A stretch of 64,000 bases of DNA from assembly GCF_040253615.1 (NCBI RefSeq), contig NZ_JBEJGY010000004.1, positions 2,046,001 through 2,110,000 of the forward strand, in the 5' to 3' direction. Made by a program: the position numbers and the translations under genes. Positions 16,124 to 25,008 of the stretch are shown here, in pieces (positions within the stretch are counted from its first letter, which is position 1; each line of letters begins with the position of its first letter). The notes below the pieces were generated by a model. The model saw only the letters and a program-made list of their open reading frames with translations. It was not told the DNA's origin and searched no databases. The DNA comes from Streptomyces sp. Edi4 (GTDB lineage: Bacteria > Actinomycetota > Actinomycetes > Streptomycetales > Streptomycetaceae).

Positions 16124-18025
16124 ATGCTCATCCAGAGGCTGTTGGAAGAGGACTGCCCGCCGTTCGCGCTGCTGCGCAGACGCACCCCCGGCCGTGACCA
16201 CGACACTGTGGAGGTACTGATCGGCCCGGTCCACGAGGCCGAGCGCCTGGCCGACCTGCCGGTCGGGGAGCGGCCCGCGCTCGCCCTGGTGCCGTTCCGC
16301 CAGATCAGGGAGCGCGGCTTCGACGTACGCGACGACAAGACCCCCCTTGTGGTGCTGGTCGCGGACGAGAGGTACGAACTGCCGCTCGCGGACGTGCTCG
16401 CCGCGCTGCCCGCGCACGAGGTCCGAGTCGAAGGCGGCGGCTTCGACGTCGGCGACGAGGAATACGCGAGCACCGTGCGCCGGGTCGTCGACGACGAGAT
16501 CGGCCGGGGCGAGGGCGCCAACTTCGTCATCCGGCGCACCTTCACGGGCGAGATCCCGGGCTTTTGCCGGGCCGACGCGCTGGCCCTGTTCGGCCGGCTC
16601 CTGGCGGGCGAGCGGGGCGCCTACTGGACGTATGTGGTGCACACCGGAGATCAAGAGGGGCCCGAAGGGCCTTCCTCACAAGGGCGGCGGCGGGCGACGG
16701 GAGGGCGGACCCTGGTGGGGGCGAGCCCCGAGGTGCATGTGCGGATGTCCGGCGGCACGGTCGTCATGAACCCGATCAGCGGGACCTACCGCTACCCGGC
16801 GGGCGGCCCCACCGCCGATGGCCTGCTGGCCTTCCTCGCCGACCGCAAGGAGACCGACGAGCTGTCGATGGTCGTCGACGAAGAGCTCAAGATGATGTGC
16901 ACGGTCGGCGACATGGGCGGCGTGGTGATCGGGCCCCGCCTGAAGGAGATGGCCCATCTCGCGCACACCGAGTACGAGTTGAGGGGCCGCTCCTCGCTCG
17001 ATGTGCGCGATGTCCTGCGGGAGACGATGTTCGCGGCGACGGTGACGGGCTCACCGGTGCAGAACGCGTGCCGGGTCATCGAGCGGTACGAGCACGGCGG
17101 GCGCGGCTATTACGCGGGCGCGCTCGCGCTGCTCGGCCAGGACGCGGGCGGCAACCAGACGCTCGACTCGCCCATCCTGATCCGCACGGCGGACATCGCG
17201 GCTTCGGGCCGTCTGCGGGTGCCCGTCGGCGCCACCCTCGTACGGCACTCGGACCCGGCGGGCGAGGTCGCCGAGACACACGCCAAGGCGGCGGGCGTCC
17301 TCGCGGCGCTCGGCGTGCGGCCCGCCCGTCCCGCCGCCGAGCCCGGGCAGGCACGCCTGGCCGACGATCCCCGGGTGCGGGCCGCGCTGGACGGGCGACG
17401 GGCCGGCCTCGCGCCGTTCTGGCTGCGGATGCAGGACCGTCCGCAGGCGCCGGCCGGCTCGGCGCTCGTGGTGGACGGCGAGGACACCTTCACCGCGATG
17501 CTCGCGCACATGCTGCGCTCGCTCGGCCTGGACGTGGCGGTGCTGCGCTACGACGCGCCCGGGCTGCGCGAACGGGTGCGGGGCCACGAGGGTCCGCTGG
17601 TGCTCGGCCCGGGGCCCGGCGACCCGCTGGACGCGGATGATCCCAAGATGCGCCTGCTTCGCCCGCTCGCGGCCGAACTGCTGCGCTCGCACCGGCACGG
17701 GCTGCTCGGGGTGTGCCTCGGCCATGAGCTGATCGCGGCGGAACTCGGCCTGGAGATCGTGCGCAAGCAGGAGCCGCACCAGGGGGCGCAGGCGGTGATC
17801 GACCTGTTCGGGCGCGAGGAGACAGTTGGCTTCTACAACAGCTTCGCGGCGCGCTGCGAGGTGGCGCCCTTGGGCGTGGAGGTGTCGCTCGACCCGGTGA
17901 CGAGGGAGGTGCACGCGCTGCGGGGCCCCGGGTACGCGGGGATCCAGTTCCACCCGGAGTCGGTGCTGACGCTGCGCGGGCCCGAGGTGGTCCGCGAGCT
18001 GCTGGCCGGGGTGACGGTGGGCTGA
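16124..18025 (+). CDS. trpE: Fused anthranilate synthase TrpE-TrpG
   Basis: A 633-residue single-chain anthranilate synthase. The N-terminal chorismate-using component (about residues 1-410) shows PISGTYRYP, DELSMVVDEELKMMCTVGD and TGSPVQNACRVIERYE. The C-terminal glutamine amidotransferase (about 440-630) has the nucleophile in GVCLGHELIAAELG and the His/Glu pair in IQFHPESVLT. This makes chorismate plus glutamine into anthranilate. The upstream leader peptide and terminator put it under Trp attenuation. An oddity is an extra segment at about residues 176-192, rich in Gly, Pro and Arg, between the conserved VVHTG and RTLVGASPE stretches. No other trp gene follows; trpD is 26 kb away. Confidence 0.94.
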   Translation: MLIQRLLEEDCPPFALLRRRTPGRDHDTVEVLIGPVHEAERLADLPVGERPALALVPFRQIRERGFDVRDDKTPLVVLVADERYELPLADVLAALPAHEVRVEGGGFDVGDEEYASTVRRVVDDEIGRGEGANFVIRRTFTGEIPGFCRADALALFGRLLAGERGAYWTYVVHTGDQEGPEGPSSQGRRRATGGRTLVGASPEVHVRMSGGTVVMNPISGTYRYPAGGPTADGLLAFLADRKETDELSMVVDEELKMMCTVGDMGGVVIGPRLKEMAHLAHTEYELRGRSSLDVRDVLRETMFAATVTGSPVQNACRVIERYEHGGRGYYAGALALLGQDAGGNQTLDSPILIRTADIAASGRLRVPVGATLVRHSDPAGEVAETHAKAAGVLAALGVRPARPAAEPGQARLADDPRVRAALDGRRAGLAPFWLRMQDRPQAPAGSALVVDGEDTFTAMLAHMLRSLGLDVAVLRYDAPGLRERVRGHEGPLVLGPGPGDPLDADDPKMRLLRPLAAELLRSHRHGLLGVCLGHELIAAELGLEIVRKQEPHQGAQAVIDLFGREETVGFYNSFAARCEVAPLGVEVSLDPVTREVHALRGPGYAGIQFHPESVLTLRGPEVVRELLAGVTVG

Positions 18026-18091
18026 CCTCGGCCCCGGGGCGCGGGGCGGCCGGGGCGGGGCGGCCGGGGTGGGGCGGACATCGACGGTGTC

Positions 18092-18119
18092 CGGCCAGGG
18101 CCCGGCCGCGCCCTGGCCG
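18092..18119. terminator. Bidirectional terminator between trpEG and pfkA
   Basis: A perfect 10-bp stem (18092-18101 with 18110-18119) and an 8-nt loop directly abut the pfkA stop, between convergent genes. There is no clear T-run. Confidence 0.5.
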
Positions 18120-18120
18120 T

Positions 18121-19149
18121 TCAACCGAAGAAGACGCCCACCTCGGCGTAGAGCGCGGGGTCCACGGTCTTCAGCTTCGAGGTGGCCTCCGCGATCGGCA
18201 CCCGGACGATGTCCGTGCCGCGCAGCGCCACCATCGAGCCGAAGGCGCCGTCGCGCACCGCGTCGATGGCGTGCAGACCGAAGCGGGTCGCGAGCCACCG
18301 GTCGAACGCGCTCGGGGTGCCGCCGCGCTGGACATGGCCAAGCACGGTGGTCCTGGCCTCCTTGCCGGTGCGCTTCTCGATCTCCTTGGCCAGCCACTCG
18401 CCGACACCGGAGAGGCGTACGTGGCCGAAGGAGTCGAGTGTGCCGTCCTTGAGCACCAGCTCGCCGTCCTTGGGCATGGCGCCCTCGGCGATGACGACGA
18501 TGGGGGCGTAGGAGGCCTTGAAGCGGGACGTGATCCAGCCGCAGACCTGGTCGATGTCGAAGCGCTGCTCGGGGATGAGGATGACGTTGGCGCCGCCGGC
18601 CAGGCCCGAGTGCAGGGCGATCCAGCCCGCGTGCCGGCCCATGACCTCGACGACGAGGACGCGCATGTGCGACTCCGCCGTGGTGTGCAGCCGGTCGATG
18701 GCCTCGGTCGCGATGCCCACGGCGGTGTCGAAGCCGAAGGTGTAGTCGGTGGCGGAGAGGTCGTTGTCGATCGTCTTGGGCACGCCGACGCAGGGGATGC
18801 CGTACTCGTCGCTCAGGCGGGCCGCGACGCCCAGGGTGTCCTCACCGCCGATCGCGATCACCGCGTCGATCTCGTACTTGGCGAGGTTCTCCTTGATGCG
18901 GCGCACGCCGTTCTCGGCCTTGAGGGGGTTGGTGCGCGAGGAGCCGAGGATGGTGCCGCCGCGCGGCAGGATGCCGCGCACCGCCGGGATGTCGAGGGGG
19001 ACGGTGACGCCCTCCAGCGGGCCGCGCCAGCCGTCCTTGAACCCGGTGAACTCGTATCCGTACTCCTGCACACCCTTGCGGACGATGCCCCGGATGACGG
19101 CGTTGAGTCCGGGGCAGTCACCGCCTCCGGTCAGTACTCCGACCCGCAT
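18121..19149 (-). CDS. pfkA: 6-phosphofructokinase (group III, PPi-type active-site residues)
   Basis: A 342-residue phosphofructokinase converting fructose 6-phosphate to fructose 1,6-bisphosphate in glycolysis. Motifs include TGGGDCPGLNAVIR (residues 7-20), GGTILGSS (64-71), the phosphoryl-donor loop GGEDT (101-105), PKTIDND (124-130, containing the catalytic Asp), and MGRHAGWIALHSGLAGGAN. D104 and K125 replace the glycines found in ATP-dependent E. coli PfkA and match the residues typical of pyrophosphate-dependent enzymes. ATP use is the default annotation for streptomycete paralogs with GGEGT. The donor for this protein is therefore uncertain. Convergent with trpEG. Confidence 0.93.
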   Translation of the reverse strand: MRVGVLTGGGDCPGLNAVIRGIVRKGVQEYGYEFTGFKDGWRGPLEGVTVPLDIPAVRGILPRGGTILGSSRTNPLKAENGVRRIKENLAKYEIDAVIAIGGEDTLGVAARLSDEYGIPCVGVPKTIDNDLSATDYTFGFDTAVGIATEAIDRLHTTAESHMRVLVVEVMGRHAGWIALHSGLAGGANVILIPEQRFDIDQVCGWITSRFKASYAPIVVIAEGAMPKDGELVLKDGTLDSFGHVRLSGVGEWLAKEIEKRTGKEARTTVLGHVQRGGTPSAFDRWLATRFGLHAIDAVRDGAFGSMVALRGTDIVRVPIAEATSKLKTVDPALYAEVGVFFG

Positions 19150-19311
19150 GGAATGGTCCCTTCACCTGGGAGTGACGTACGCGGTCCACGCTAGTGGTGA
19201 CGTACGTCACTCCGGGATGGGGTGAAAGGTCAATTCACGGGACAATCACGGGAGTTGACGCCCCGTCGTTCACCCGTACGAGGGATGGTCCTCGGCCTTG
19301 GCCGCGCAGCC

Positions 19312-20004
19312 TCAGCCGACGCTGTCGAGGCCGCGTTCTATCGCGTACCGCACGAGCTCCACCCTGTTGTGCAGCTGGAGCTTGCCCAGGGTGTTCTGGA
19401 CGTGGTTCTGCACCGTGCGGTGCGAGATGACCAGGCGCTCGGCGATCTGCTTGTAGCTCAGGCCCTTGGCGACCAGGCGCAGCACCTCGGTCTCGCGCTC
19501 GGTGAGCTGGGGAGCCTTGGGCTCGTCGGGGGTCGCGGGCGCCGGGTCGCTCGCGAGCCTGCGGTACTCGCCGAGGACCAGGCCGGCCAGGCCGGGCGTG
19601 AACACCGGGTCGCCGACGGCCGTGCGGCGCACGGCGTCGGTCAGCTCCTCGGCGCTCGCCGACTTCAGGAGGTAGCCGAGCGCGCCGGACTTCACCGCCT
19701 CCAGGACGTCGGCGTGCTCGGCCGACGCCGAAAGGACCAGGACCCGCAGCGCCGGGTTGGCGGCGACCAGCTCCTTGCAGACCTGGGCGCCGGGCATGCC
19801 CGGCAGGTTGAGGTCGAGGACCAGGACGTCGGGCGCCACGGCCTGGGCCCTGCGCACCGCCTGCGGTCCGTCGCCCGCCGTGGCCACCACGTCGAAGCCG
19901 GCGGCCGCGAGGTCACGGGCGACCGCGTCGCGCCACATCGGGTGGTCGTCGACCACCATCACCCGTACCGTCGCGTCCGCCCGCGCCGTCTGCTGCTCCG
20001 TCAT
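19312..20004 (-). CDS. macR: NarL/LuxR-type response regulator (MacR-like)
   Basis: A 230-residue regulator. The receiver domain (about 14-130) has the acidic pair in VVDDHPMW, the phospho-acceptor Asp in VLVLDLNLPGMPG (about residue 64) and the conserved Lys in LLKSAS. The C-terminal LuxR helix-turn-helix is at about 165-225 (LTERETEVLRLVAKGLSYKQIAERL). It overlaps the sensor kinase gene by 4 bp. The position next to pfkA matches the MacRS system of S. coelicolor (SCO2120/2121, morphogenesis and actinorhodin control) as I recall it. The symbol is given on that basis. The target genes cannot be read from here. Confidence 0.9.
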   Translation of the reverse strand: MTEQQTARADATVRVMVVDDHPMWRDAVARDLAAAGFDVVATAGDGPQAVRRAQAVAPDVLVLDLNLPGMPGAQVCKELVAANPALRVLVLSASAEHADVLEAVKSGALGYLLKSASAEELTDAVRRTAVGDPVFTPGLAGLVLGEYRRLASDPAPATPDEPKAPQLTERETEVLRLVAKGLSYKQIAERLVISHRTVQNHVQNTLGKLQLHNRVELVRYAIERGLDSVG

Positions 20005-21242
20005 CCGTGCCGTCCTGCCTTCCCCCGAGGGACCTTCAGTTCCACTTCCGTACCCTGGCCCGGCACGGAGATCAGCTCCGCCGTGCCGCCCAGGTCGCGC
20101 AGCCGGCCCCGGATCGAGAGGGCGACGCCCATGCGCCCCTCCCCCTCGGCCTTCTCCAGCCGGCCCGCCGGGATGCCGGGCCCGTCGTCCCGCACCGTCA
20201 CGATCACTTCGTCCCCCCAGTCCTCCACCAGGATCCAGGCCCGGGCCGCCTCGCCCGCGTGCCTGCGGACATTGTCCAGGGCGGCACTGACAGCGGCCGC
20301 GAGCTCCCGCGCGGCGGCGGGCGCCAGCAGCACCGGAGCGCCCGGTTCCGCGAAGGAGACCCGCGATCCCGCGTGCGGGGCGAGCAGCGAGCGCAGATCG
20401 ACGGTGCCGGCACCGTACAACTGGGCGCGTTCATCGGGCTCGTCGGGGACCTCCACCACGCGTACGACAGCGCCGTTGGCCGCGTCCTCGGAGGCCCGGC
20501 TCGTGGCCACCATGCCGCTGGAGACCAGGGTGCGCAGGGCGACCTCCTGCTCGCCCGCCATCCGGCCGAGCTCCGCTGCCTCGCCGCCGAGCGCGCTGCC
20601 TCTGCGCTGCACCATGGCGAGCACCTGGAGCACGCTGTCGTGGATGTCGCGGGCCAGGCGCTCGCGTTCGCGCGTGGCCGCCTCGATCTCCAGAGCGCGC
20701 GCGAGCGTGGCCTCACTGGCCCGGGCCACCTCGACGATGTAGCCGATCGCGATGGAGGCGATCCACACCAGGAGCACGTTGTGGAAGGTGTCCCGGGTGG
20801 GGTGGGCGCGCTCCACGATGTTGGCGACGGCCACCAGGGAGGAGGCGAACGCGGCCCAGCGCCAGCCGCCCTTGATCGCACAGGCGAGCACCGCGCCGGC
20901 CGCCGCTATCGACGGCAGCGTCGGGCCGTCGATGTGCTGGGCGTCCAGGTCGGCGAGCGGGGTCAGCAGGATGCCGGCGAGGACGACGGTGAGGTCGATG
21001 GCCAGAAAGCGCTTGGTGCAGGCGGCCGCGCCCGCCACCCTGGGCAGCGTCGCGGCGTTCCACAGGGTGAGCACCGCGAGGTAGCCGATGCCGACCCAGG
21101 GCCGTTCGAACTTCGCGTACCCGTTGGCGAAGAGCGCCAGGGCGTAGAGGGTGGTGAGCACCCGGTAGCCCGTCAGGGCACGCCACAGCGGCAGCTCCAC
21201 CGACATGCGTACGACTCGTTCGCGCTTCGCCATCTCCCCCAC
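20001..21242 (-). CDS. macS: Sensor histidine kinase (MacS-like)
   Basis: A 413-residue sensor. The N-terminal half has five or six hydrophobic segments (about residues 20-190) with short loops and no recognisable periplasmic domain, so the signal is probably sensed in the membrane. The HisKA_3 phospho-acceptor is in RERLARDIHDSVLQVLAMVQ (His near residue 199). The ATPase domain shows LDNVRRHA (N box, about 318) and DDGPGIP (G1 box, about 345). GTG 21242 and ATG 21233 are both possible starts, and neither has an ideal ribosome-binding site. It is followed by its regulator with an ATGA overlap. Confidence 0.9.
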   Translation of the reverse strand: MGEMAKRERVVRMSVELPLWRALTGYRVLTTLYALALFANGYAKFERPWVGIGYLAVLTLWNAATLPRVAGAAACTKRFLAIDLTVVLAGILLTPLADLDAQHIDGPTLPSIAAAGAVLACAIKGGWRWAAFASSLVAVANIVERAHPTRDTFHNVLLVWIASIAIGYIVEVARASEATLARALEIEAATRERERLARDIHDSVLQVLAMVQRRGSALGGEAAELGRMAGEQEVALRTLVSSGMVATSRASEDAANGAVVRVVEVPDEPDERAQLYGAGTVDLRSLLAPHAGSRVSFAEPGAPVLLAPAAARELAAAVSAALDNVRRHAGEAARAWILVEDWGDEVIVTVRDDGPGIPAGRLEKAEGEGRMGVALSIRGRLRDLGGTAELISVPGQGTEVELKVPRGKAGRHG

Positions 21243-21270
21243 CCCGCGCCCGCCCCCTGGAAGAACGCGG

Positions 21271-22050
21271 CTAGTCGCCCGGTCGTTCCGCCCGCTTGGC
21301 CTGCTCGGCCTCGCGGGCCCTCTCCGCCTTCTCGACGGCCTTCTGCTCGTCGGCGACCCGCTTGGCCTCGTCCGCGATCTGCCGCTTGGCCGCGGTCGCG
21401 TAGATGTCGACGTACTCCTGGCCGGAGAGCTTCATGATCTCGTACATGACCTCGTCGGTCACCGACCGCAGGATGAAGCGGTCGCCCTCCATGCCCTGGT
21501 AACGGCTGAAGTCGAGCGGCTTGCCGATCCTGATGCCGGGTCGCATCAGCTTGGGGACGACCTTGCCGGGCGGCTGGATCTTCTCGGTGTCGATCATGGC
21601 GACCGGGATGACGGGGGCGCCGGTGGCCAGCGCGACCCGGGCGAGGCCGCCCGGCTTGCCCCGGTAGAGGCGGCCGTCGGGCGAGCGGGTGCCCTCGGGG
21701 TAGATGCCGAAGAGGCCGCCGCTCTTGATCACGTCGATGCCGGCCTTGATCGCGGCCTCACCGGCGCCGCGCGCGCCCGAGCGGTCCACCGGGAGCTGGC
21801 CGACGCCCTTGAAGAAGGCGGCCGTCAGCTTGCCCTTGACTCCGGGTGAGGTGAAGTACTCGGCCTTGGCGATGAAGGTCACTTTCCGGTCGAGTACGGC
21901 CGGCAGGAAGAAGGAGTCCGAGAACGAGAGGTGATTGCTCGCGAGGATGGCCGGGCCCTCGGCGGGGATGTTCTCCAGGCCCTCCACCCACGGCCTGAAG
22001 GCGAGCTTCAGTGAGCCGCCGATGGAGAACTTCATTGCGCCGTAGATCAC
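21271..22050 (-). CDS. 1-acylglycerol-3-phosphate O-acyltransferase (PlsC family)
   Basis: A 259-residue PlsC-type acyltransferase that adds the second acyl chain to make phosphatidic acid or acylates related glycolipids. The HX4D catalytic motif is in SNHLSFSDSFF (about residue 37) and the acceptor-binding motif in YPEGTRSPDG (about 108). The VIPVAMI motif is near 145. The last 45 residues are a charged Lys/Glu/Ala helix. GTG 22050 was chosen for the AAGG site 7 nt upstream; ATG 22035 (MKFSIGG) is the alternative. The ortholog Rv2182c lies in the same neighbourhood in M. tuberculosis. Confidence 0.92.
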   Translation of the reverse strand: MIYGAMKFSIGGSLKLAFRPWVEGLENIPAEGPAILASNHLSFSDSFFLPAVLDRKVTFIAKAEYFTSPGVKGKLTAAFFKGVGQLPVDRSGARGAGEAAIKAGIDVIKSGGLFGIYPEGTRSPDGRLYRGKPGGLARVALATGAPVIPVAMIDTEKIQPPGKVVPKLMRPGIRIGKPLDFSRYQGMEGDRFILRSVTDEVMYEIMKLSGQEYVDIYATAAKRQIADEAKRVADEQKAVEKAERAREAEQAKRAERPGD

Positions 22051-22206
22051 TCGGATGCCTTCCTGTGCTTGTCGAACAGACCTTAACCCGTGCGGGGGCC
22101 GCCCTCCCCGCGTGACGGCTCTGGTCGGTGTCAGTCCGGTCGCGTACCGTGAAGTACGACTCCCCCGCAACACCCCTCGCCCCCGCTCATGAACAGGAGA
22201 CCCCTG

Positions 22207-22986
22207 GTGCCGGTCCTCCCTGGAGCCGAGCCGTTCCGCCACGAGGGCGGAGAGGTCGGCGTCCTCCTCTGTCACGGTTTCACCGGTTCCCCGCAGTCGC
22301 TGCGCCCCTGGGCCGATCACCTCGCGGAGCGCGGTTTCACCGTCTCGCTGCCGCTCCTGCCCGGCCACGGCACGCGCTGGCAGGACATGCAGCTCACCGG
22401 CTGGCAGGACTGGTACGCGGAGGTGGACCGCGCCCTGTGCGAGCTCCTTGAGCGCTGCTCCCGGGTCTTCGTCTTCGGCCTCTCGATGGGCGGCGCGCTC
22501 GCGCTGCGCCTCGCCGCCAAGCACGGCGACGCGGTGGCGGGCCTCGTGCTCGTCAACCCGGGCAACAAGGTGCACGGTCTGGCCGCCCACGCGCTGCCGG
22601 TGGTGCGCCACCTCGTGCCCTCCACCAAGGGCATCGCGAGCGACATCGCCAAGGAGGGCTCCCGGGAGATCGGCTACGACCGGGTGCCGCTGCACGCGGC
22701 GCACTCCCTGCGCACCTTCTTCACGCTGGTCGACGGTGAACTGCCGCAGGTCACGCAGCCGTTGGTGATCCTGCACAGCCCGCAGGACCATGTGGTGCCG
22801 CCCGCCGACACGGCGCGGATCCTCAGCCGGGTCTCCTCCACGGACGTCAAGGAGATCCTGCTGGAACAGAGCTACCACGTGGCGACGTTGGACCATGACG
22901 CGGAGCGGATCTTCGAAGAGAGCCTTGCCTTCATCGGCCGCCTCGCTCCTGGGGTCGGGACGAAGGGGAGCACGAGCGGTGGCTGA
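22207..22986 (+). CDS. Alpha/beta hydrolase, Est30-like carboxylesterase
   Basis: A 259-residue esterase with LLCHGFTGSPQS (oxyanion loop, about residue 24), the nucleophile Ser in FGLSMGGALALRLA (about 90), the acid in HSPQDHVVP (about 198) and the His in YHVATLDHDAERI (about 226). This is the arrangement of the Est30/monoacylglycerol lipase group. It probably hydrolyses short-chain or monoacylglycerol esters in the cytosol. GTG 22207 was preferred to ATG 22189 because AGGAG lies 7 nt before it. The 3' end overlaps the next gene by 8 bp. Confidence 0.9.
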   Translation: MPVLPGAEPFRHEGGEVGVLLCHGFTGSPQSLRPWADHLAERGFTVSLPLLPGHGTRWQDMQLTGWQDWYAEVDRALCELLERCSRVFVFGLSMGGALALRLAAKHGDAVAGLVLVNPGNKVHGLAAHALPVVRHLVPSTKGIASDIAKEGSREIGYDRVPLHAAHSLRTFFTLVDGELPQVTQPLVILHSPQDHVVPPADTARILSRVSSTDVKEILLEQSYHVATLDHDAERIFEESLAFIGRLAPGVGTKGSTSGG

Positions 22987-23671
22987 GCACGACGCGGACC
23001 GCGAGCCGCAGCCGATCGACGAAGAGGCTGCGTGGGCGGCGATCGTGGCGGGGTACGGCGAGGAGCCGGCCGACCCGCCGGGTAGCAGACCGTTCAGATC
23101 CGTGGAGGATCTGGCGCTGATCGAGGAAGAGCCGGACGGGCGGGGTACGTCGGGTGCGGCGGGCGCGGCGGGCGTGGTGCCGGGCGCGCCCGGCGCGCCG
23201 GACGCGGCTGGGGACGAGGGTGGCGCGGCCAAGACCGAGGAGTCCGAGAAGGACCGGGACAAGGGGCCGGACACGGGGCCCGACAAGGGGCTGGGCAAGC
23301 CCCCGCTCGGCAAGCCGGCGCTGGGCAGCTCGGTGGTGTTCGCGCCGGGCGTGCGCGGGCCGCGTGACTTCTCGCCCGCCGAGCCGTCGGGCGGTGCCCG
23401 GGACGACGCGGACGGCTCGGACGAGGGCCACTTCGTGCCGCCGGAGCCACCGCCGCTGCCGGAGGCCGACGCGACGGCGAAGTTCGCGTGGCTCGGCGTG
23501 GTGGGCGGCCCGCTACTGCTCGTCCTGGCGGCGGTGTTCGCCTGGGACATGACGTGGTGGCTCACGGCGCTGGGGGTGGGCGGGTTCTTGGGTGGCATCG
23601 CGACGTTGTTCGCGCGGATGCGGCCGGATGACGAGGATGACGACGACCCGGGTCGTGGCGCGGTCGTCTGA
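22979..23671 (+). CDS. Hypothetical protein with disordered acidic region and two C-terminal membrane helices
   Basis: A 230-residue protein starting at GTG 22979 (AAGGGGAG 8 nt upstream, 8-bp overlap with the esterase gene). The first 160 residues are mostly Ala/Gly/Pro/Asp-rich and likely disordered, with one conserved-looking piece (DEEAAWAAIVAGYGEEP and FRSVEDLALIEEE near residues 14-50). Two hydrophobic segments near residues 165-215 (WLGVVGGPLLLVLAAVFAW and LTALGVGGFLGGIATLF) are followed by a highly acidic end (RPDDEDDDDPG). The translational overlap suggests it works with or is regulated with the esterase. No named family recognised. Confidence 0.78.
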   Translation: MAEHDADREPQPIDEEAAWAAIVAGYGEEPADPPGSRPFRSVEDLALIEEEPDGRGTSGAAGAAGVVPGAPGAPDAAGDEGGAAKTEESEKDRDKGPDTGPDKGLGKPPLGKPALGSSVVFAPGVRGPRDFSPAEPSGGARDDADGSDEGHFVPPEPPPLPEADATAKFAWLGVVGGPLLLVLAAVFAWDMTWWLTALGVGGFLGGIATLFARMRPDDEDDDDPGRGAVV

Positions 23672-24162
23672 AACCCCGCCGGGCCGGCGCGTGGGCCGGG
23701 TTGCGCGGGGTGGGTCGGCGCGGGCCCGGTCGCACGGCCCGGGTTGCCGTTCGCAGTTCCCCGCGCCCTGACTACTTGGCGCGGGCCAGCGTCGGCATCC
23801 CCAGCCTGCCCAGCGTTTGAGGGCGAGGCCGTTCAGGCCGATCGGGAACCCCGGCTGCGGGCCGTGGGTGGCTGGGCGCGCAGGTCCCCGCGCCCCTGAC
23901 CACACGGCGCGGCAACTCCAGCCTGCCCGGCGATTGAGGGCGAGCGCGTTCAGCGCGAACGGGGACCCGGGCGAAGCCCCAGGGACCCCGGCTGCGGGCC
24001 CTGCGTGGCTGGGCGCGCAGGTCCCCGCGCCCCTTGACTACACGGCGCGGGCCGGCATCGGCATCCCCAGCCCGTCCGGCGATTGAGGACGAGGGCCCTT
24101 CAGGCCCGAACGGGGTCCGGGGCGAAGCCCCAGGGGGCCCGGGTCCGCATGGGCGTGGCGAC
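23672..24162. repeat. Intergenic modular repeat island B
   Basis: 491 bp between convergent genes with no credible ORF. It holds three successive units, each with a CCCCGCGCCC(C)TGAC box, a GGCATCCCCAGCC box, T(T)GAGG(A/G)CGAG, and then a small hairpin with a TTCA loop: GGCC-GTTCA-GGCC (23827-23839), GCGC-GTTCA-GCGC (23944-23956) and GGGCC-CTTCA-GGCCC (24093-24107). Units two and three continue with CGAACGGGG and a GGGGCGAAGCCCC-like hairpin. Confidence 0.88.
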
Positions 24163-24912
24163 TCACCGGGTCGGGACGCGGAGGGTGGCCAGGACGGGTA
24201 GGTGGTCCGTCGCGGCCAGGAGGTCGTCCCGCCGCGTCAAGGACAACGGCACTCCGCAGGCCAGCACTTCGATCCCCGCCGTGACGAAGACCGCGTCGAT
24301 ACGCTGGTGCGGATCACCCGGCGTGGAGGTGAACTCCCCACCCCACGGGGCGACTTCCCAGCAGTCCCGCAGCGTCCCGGCGATCCGGGCGAAGGCCCGC
24401 CCGCCGGGACGTTCGTTGAGGTCGCCACCCGCGACCGCGTGGTCCACCCCCATCGCGGCGAGCTTGTCGAGCAGCGCGCCCGCCTGCCCGTACCGCTCGG
24501 CCTCCTGGAGGCTGAGATGCGCGCTCAGGACGCCGATCCTGGCGCCCCCGATCCGTACCACGGCGGTCGCGAAACCACGCCGGTGCAGCCCTGGCGTGAG
24601 CGGAAGCAGCACGTCCTCGGTGCGTTCCACGGTGGCCCGCAGGGAGCAGAGCAGCATCGGGCCCGCGGCCGTGGCCCCGCCGCCAAGGATCACCAGATCG
24701 GTCGCCGCCGCGAGGCGCGCCGCGGCCTTGCGCCAGCGGAAGAAGCGCGGCGCCTCCTGGATGAGGACCAGATCGGGTTCGCAGGCCCGGATCACCCGGG
24801 CGAGCGCCGCGTTGTCGTCGCGCATCGAGCGGATGTTGTAGCTGAGGACGCGGACCACGGCCGCGCCGTTCTCCGTCGCGGACGCGGGCAGTTCGCCGCC
24901 GGGGGTCGTCAT
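24163..24912 (-). CDS. Endonuclease/exonuclease/phosphatase-family protein
   Basis: A 249-residue protein of the EEP fold. Visible motifs are VLSYNIRSMRDD (about residue 22), LVLIQEAPRFF with the metal-binding Glu (about 49), VLSAHLSLQE (about 126), AVAGGDLNERPGG (about 160) and the C-terminal ATDHLPVLATL (about 235). These give a complete metal and catalytic set. It may be a phosphodiesterase, nuclease or sphingomyelinase-like enzyme; no signal peptide is seen, so it is probably cytosolic. ATG 24912 was chosen over a longer frame. It follows glkA on the same strand after 96 bp. Confidence 0.87.
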   Translation of the reverse strand: MTTPGGELPASATENGAAVVRVLSYNIRSMRDDNAALARVIRACEPDLVLIQEAPRFFRWRKAAARLAAATDLVILGGGATAAGPMLLCSLRATVERTEDVLLPLTPGLHRRGFATAVVRIGGARIGVLSAHLSLQEAERYGQAGALLDKLAAMGVDHAVAGGDLNERPGGRAFARIAGTLRDCWEVAPWGGEFTSTPGDPHQRIDAVFVTAGIEVLACGVPLSLTRRDDLLAATDHLPVLATLRVPTR

Positions 24913-25008
24913 GGTCCACAACGTATGACAGCGCCCGCCGGTCCGGACAGGACGCGGCGGGCGCCGATGACGCACGCGGCGCCGACGGGGTCGCCGGCGC
25001 GGCGTGCG

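Noticed and set aside
21271..23598. 775-codon minus-strand frame covering plsC and two plus-strand genes
   Set aside because: Only the last 260 codons are PlsC. The rest is antisense to the esterase and hypothetical genes, which have motifs and ribosome-binding sites.
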